Below, in pieces: positions 1 to 64,000 of a DNA stretch of 64,000 nucleotides. Source of the stretch: Phoronis australis. Its lineage: Eukaryota > Phoronida > Phoronidae. Positions within the stretch are counted from its first letter, which is position 1, and every line of letters starts with the position of its first letter. The notes under the pieces were generated by a model. That model was not told the DNA's origin, did not search any database, and worked only from the letters and a program-made list of their open reading frames with translations. Position numbers and translations under genes: made by a program. The stretch lies in NCBI GenBank assembly GCA_002633005.1, contig NMRA01000098.1, positions 88,852 through 152,851 of the forward strand, given 5' to 3'.

Positions 1-113
1 ACCTCCCCCCATTCGGTGCTATGCGCATCTACATTCATGGTTCAGTTTGCGCAAATGCTTCCAACCGGACAAAATGTTGGCCCCCCCCTTGTGATATCCT
101 AGATCCGCCACTG
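1..113 (-). repeat. 5' end of a hAT-like repeat, inverted, cut by the window start
   Basis: Read on the minus strand, this begins CAGTGGCGGATCTAGGAT and runs into a segment (positions 20 down to 1) that matches 15291-15310, so it is the same family as the elements at 15239 and 17067. Termini starting CAGTG are typical of hAT-superfamily DNA transposons. No transposase is visible and the rest lies outside the window. Confidence 0.6.
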
Positions 114-1565
114 TGTACTGTGTGTATGTAGTGACAGACTTTTGTTTTGGCTGTGACATGTATTTACTGTCAAGTATTTGTGTTCAGTTTTTCGTATTGA
201 CAGTGACATGTATTCATTTATTACTGACGGGCGCTTACATGGGCTGTATGCTGAGACAGAGACCGTTGTAACAGAGTTGTGCCTATCGAAAATAGGCCCA
301 ACCAAAAGTACGCCTATGGACGTATTTTTGGTAACTGCATGTTTTGAAAATCTGATTGGCTTTGAAAAAAGTCCCTGTTGATGGCACCAGCCATTGCAAA
401 GTGAGGGTGAAACACATTAATTTCTTTGATTTTTTTTTGTTTTTTCACCATTTATTCTTCAAACAAAACTCATTACAAAAATGTTGAGGCAATAACATTC
501 AAATATCGAACAACATTATACACACCGCAGTCAACCAGTGTAGGCCCTTCTCAGATTAATTTTAAGTGTGCAATATATGCATGTATCAGAGAATTGATAA
601 CATAGTCAGTGAAAATAGGCTCCCACGGTTTCCAGAATTGCCGTAGTTCATTTGAATTTTTTTGGCTTAGAATACTTGTCATTCTCAGCAATATTTTATT
701 TTCAAATAATTAATGAAATTTTAAAGATGAGACAAACTTTTTAAATTTTGAAATGTATAAGTAATAATTCGCGTGCAATAGAAGCCAATTGAGTACTTAG
801 TTTTATTTTTTAAACGGTGTTCCAAAAAGTATTTGTCTTTTTCCCGCAAGCAGTCGACCGGCTGCAGCCGCGGCAGGCTCTCAAAATCGCGCCAAAAAGA
901 GTGTGTGGCTCAACATACAAATAAATTTTCTATTGTCGCACATTCGTTGTTACAGAAATTACTAAGAACGAATATGAGACAATTAATATTTCCTGGATTT
1001 TCAAATGGAAGGACAAGGTCGTTCAACTTTTTTTTGTTGCATTACGGACGTCATCGAACTGAAGCAAGGTCATCCGTGGGGTACAATAGAATGGCAGTTC
1101 TGACAATTTCAATGTGTCCATTGTTAATCTTTGGTAGCAAAAAACTTCACAACTGTTTCTCATCTCCTTCTGTGCACTACAGTTCACATGGTACTCGAAA
1201 TTTGACTCGATATTATTCACTATTGCGCTAAACGACTACCTTTACCCGACATTATGTGGGTGTAAAGGGAGGGTAAAATAACAGCCTTCACCAATGTACT
1301 TCCGGTTTCATAGAATGCGACTCATTGCTGTTTTAGCTTATACTTGGAGCTGTGAATGAAATCGTGAAATTGAAAATGTTACTGTTTTAAAGGAACGTTA
1401 AAAGGAGCTAAATATGTGGCGGAAATGGTAACATTTAGCTCGGTTTATGCCAAAAGGGGCGTTTTTCTTGTTACGAGATGAATGCGACTCGTGACTCTTG
1501 AACATTGACAAATCTTTCCGAAGACCCCTGTCTTATAAACGTCGTGAAGTTATAGCTTCGTCAAA
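114..1565 (+). other. Upstream region and probable 5' UTR of the VEGFR-like gene
   Basis: No recognisable gene. An open frame at 833-1231 (132 codons, plus strand) matches no family I know, is rich in Ser, Arg and Leu, and may be chance. An in-frame TGA at 1545-1547 lies 21 bases before the receptor ATG, so the coding region cannot extend further 5' in this exon. A TATAAA-like string at 1534-1539 is too close to the ATG to be a convincing TATA box. The transcription start is not determined. Confidence 0.4.

Positions 1566-64000
<62,435 letters not shown>

Noticed and set aside
1532-1540. TATA box of the VEGFR-like gene
   Set aside because: Only ~26 bases before the ATG, which would leave almost no 5' UTR.

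Overview
This is a piece of an animal nuclear genome. It is AT-rich, rich in introns and repeats, and has canonical GT-AG splice sites, assembly gaps (runs of N) and no prokaryotic gene organisation. One gene dominates it: a plus-strand vascular endothelial growth factor receptor (VEGFR)-like receptor tyrosine kinase. I could reconstruct 22 exons, all joined in a consistent reading phase, from the signal-peptide exon at 1566-1641 to a C-terminal-tail exon that is still open at the last base. The joined reading frame is 1244 codons plus two bases. It has a signal peptide, seven Ig-like domains, a transmembrane helix, a VEGFR-type juxtamembrane segment, a complete split tyrosine kinase domain and the start of a tail with two YxxM motifs. 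The organism cannot be named from this sequence. A long first intron, low GC and pearl-like or HINE-like tandem-repeat elements suggest a marine invertebrate such as an echinoderm, hemichordate or mollusc, but this is inference.

Layout. 1-113: end of a hAT-like repeat. 114-1565: upstream or 5' UTR region. 1566-1641: exon 1. 1642-30351: a 28.7-kb intron 1 holding hAT-like elements, a CAGGGCTTGGAAT-ended MITE, a palindrome-ended repeat family, a poly-C-flanked gap, a 455/460-bp duplication split by a single N (probable assembly error), a 1.43-kb transposon with perfect inverted repeats, an eight-copy 72-bp minisatellite and a 339-bp foldback. 30352-48748: exons 2-13, the seven Ig domains. Exons 2-3 encode Ig1, exon 4 Ig2, exons 5-6 Ig3, exons 7-8 Ig4, exon 9 Ig5, exons 10-11 Ig6 and exons 12-13 Ig7. 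49475-49738: exon 14, transmembrane and juxtamembrane. 50229-56473: exons 15-21, the kinase. 63666-64000: exon 22, the tail, which continues beyond the window.

The introns are the most unusual part. Introns 3, 5 and 21 each carry a same-orientation element built from ~150-bp modules in a fixed three-module cycle (~450 bp). It has a palindromic 5' end and a 3' end with a small hairpin. In intron 5 the element's 3' end lies directly against the exon 6 splice acceptor and seems to supply its pyrimidine tract. In intron 12 a 58-bp tandem triplication has copied the last bases of exon 12 together with its splice donor. No second gene is supported anywhere in the window.
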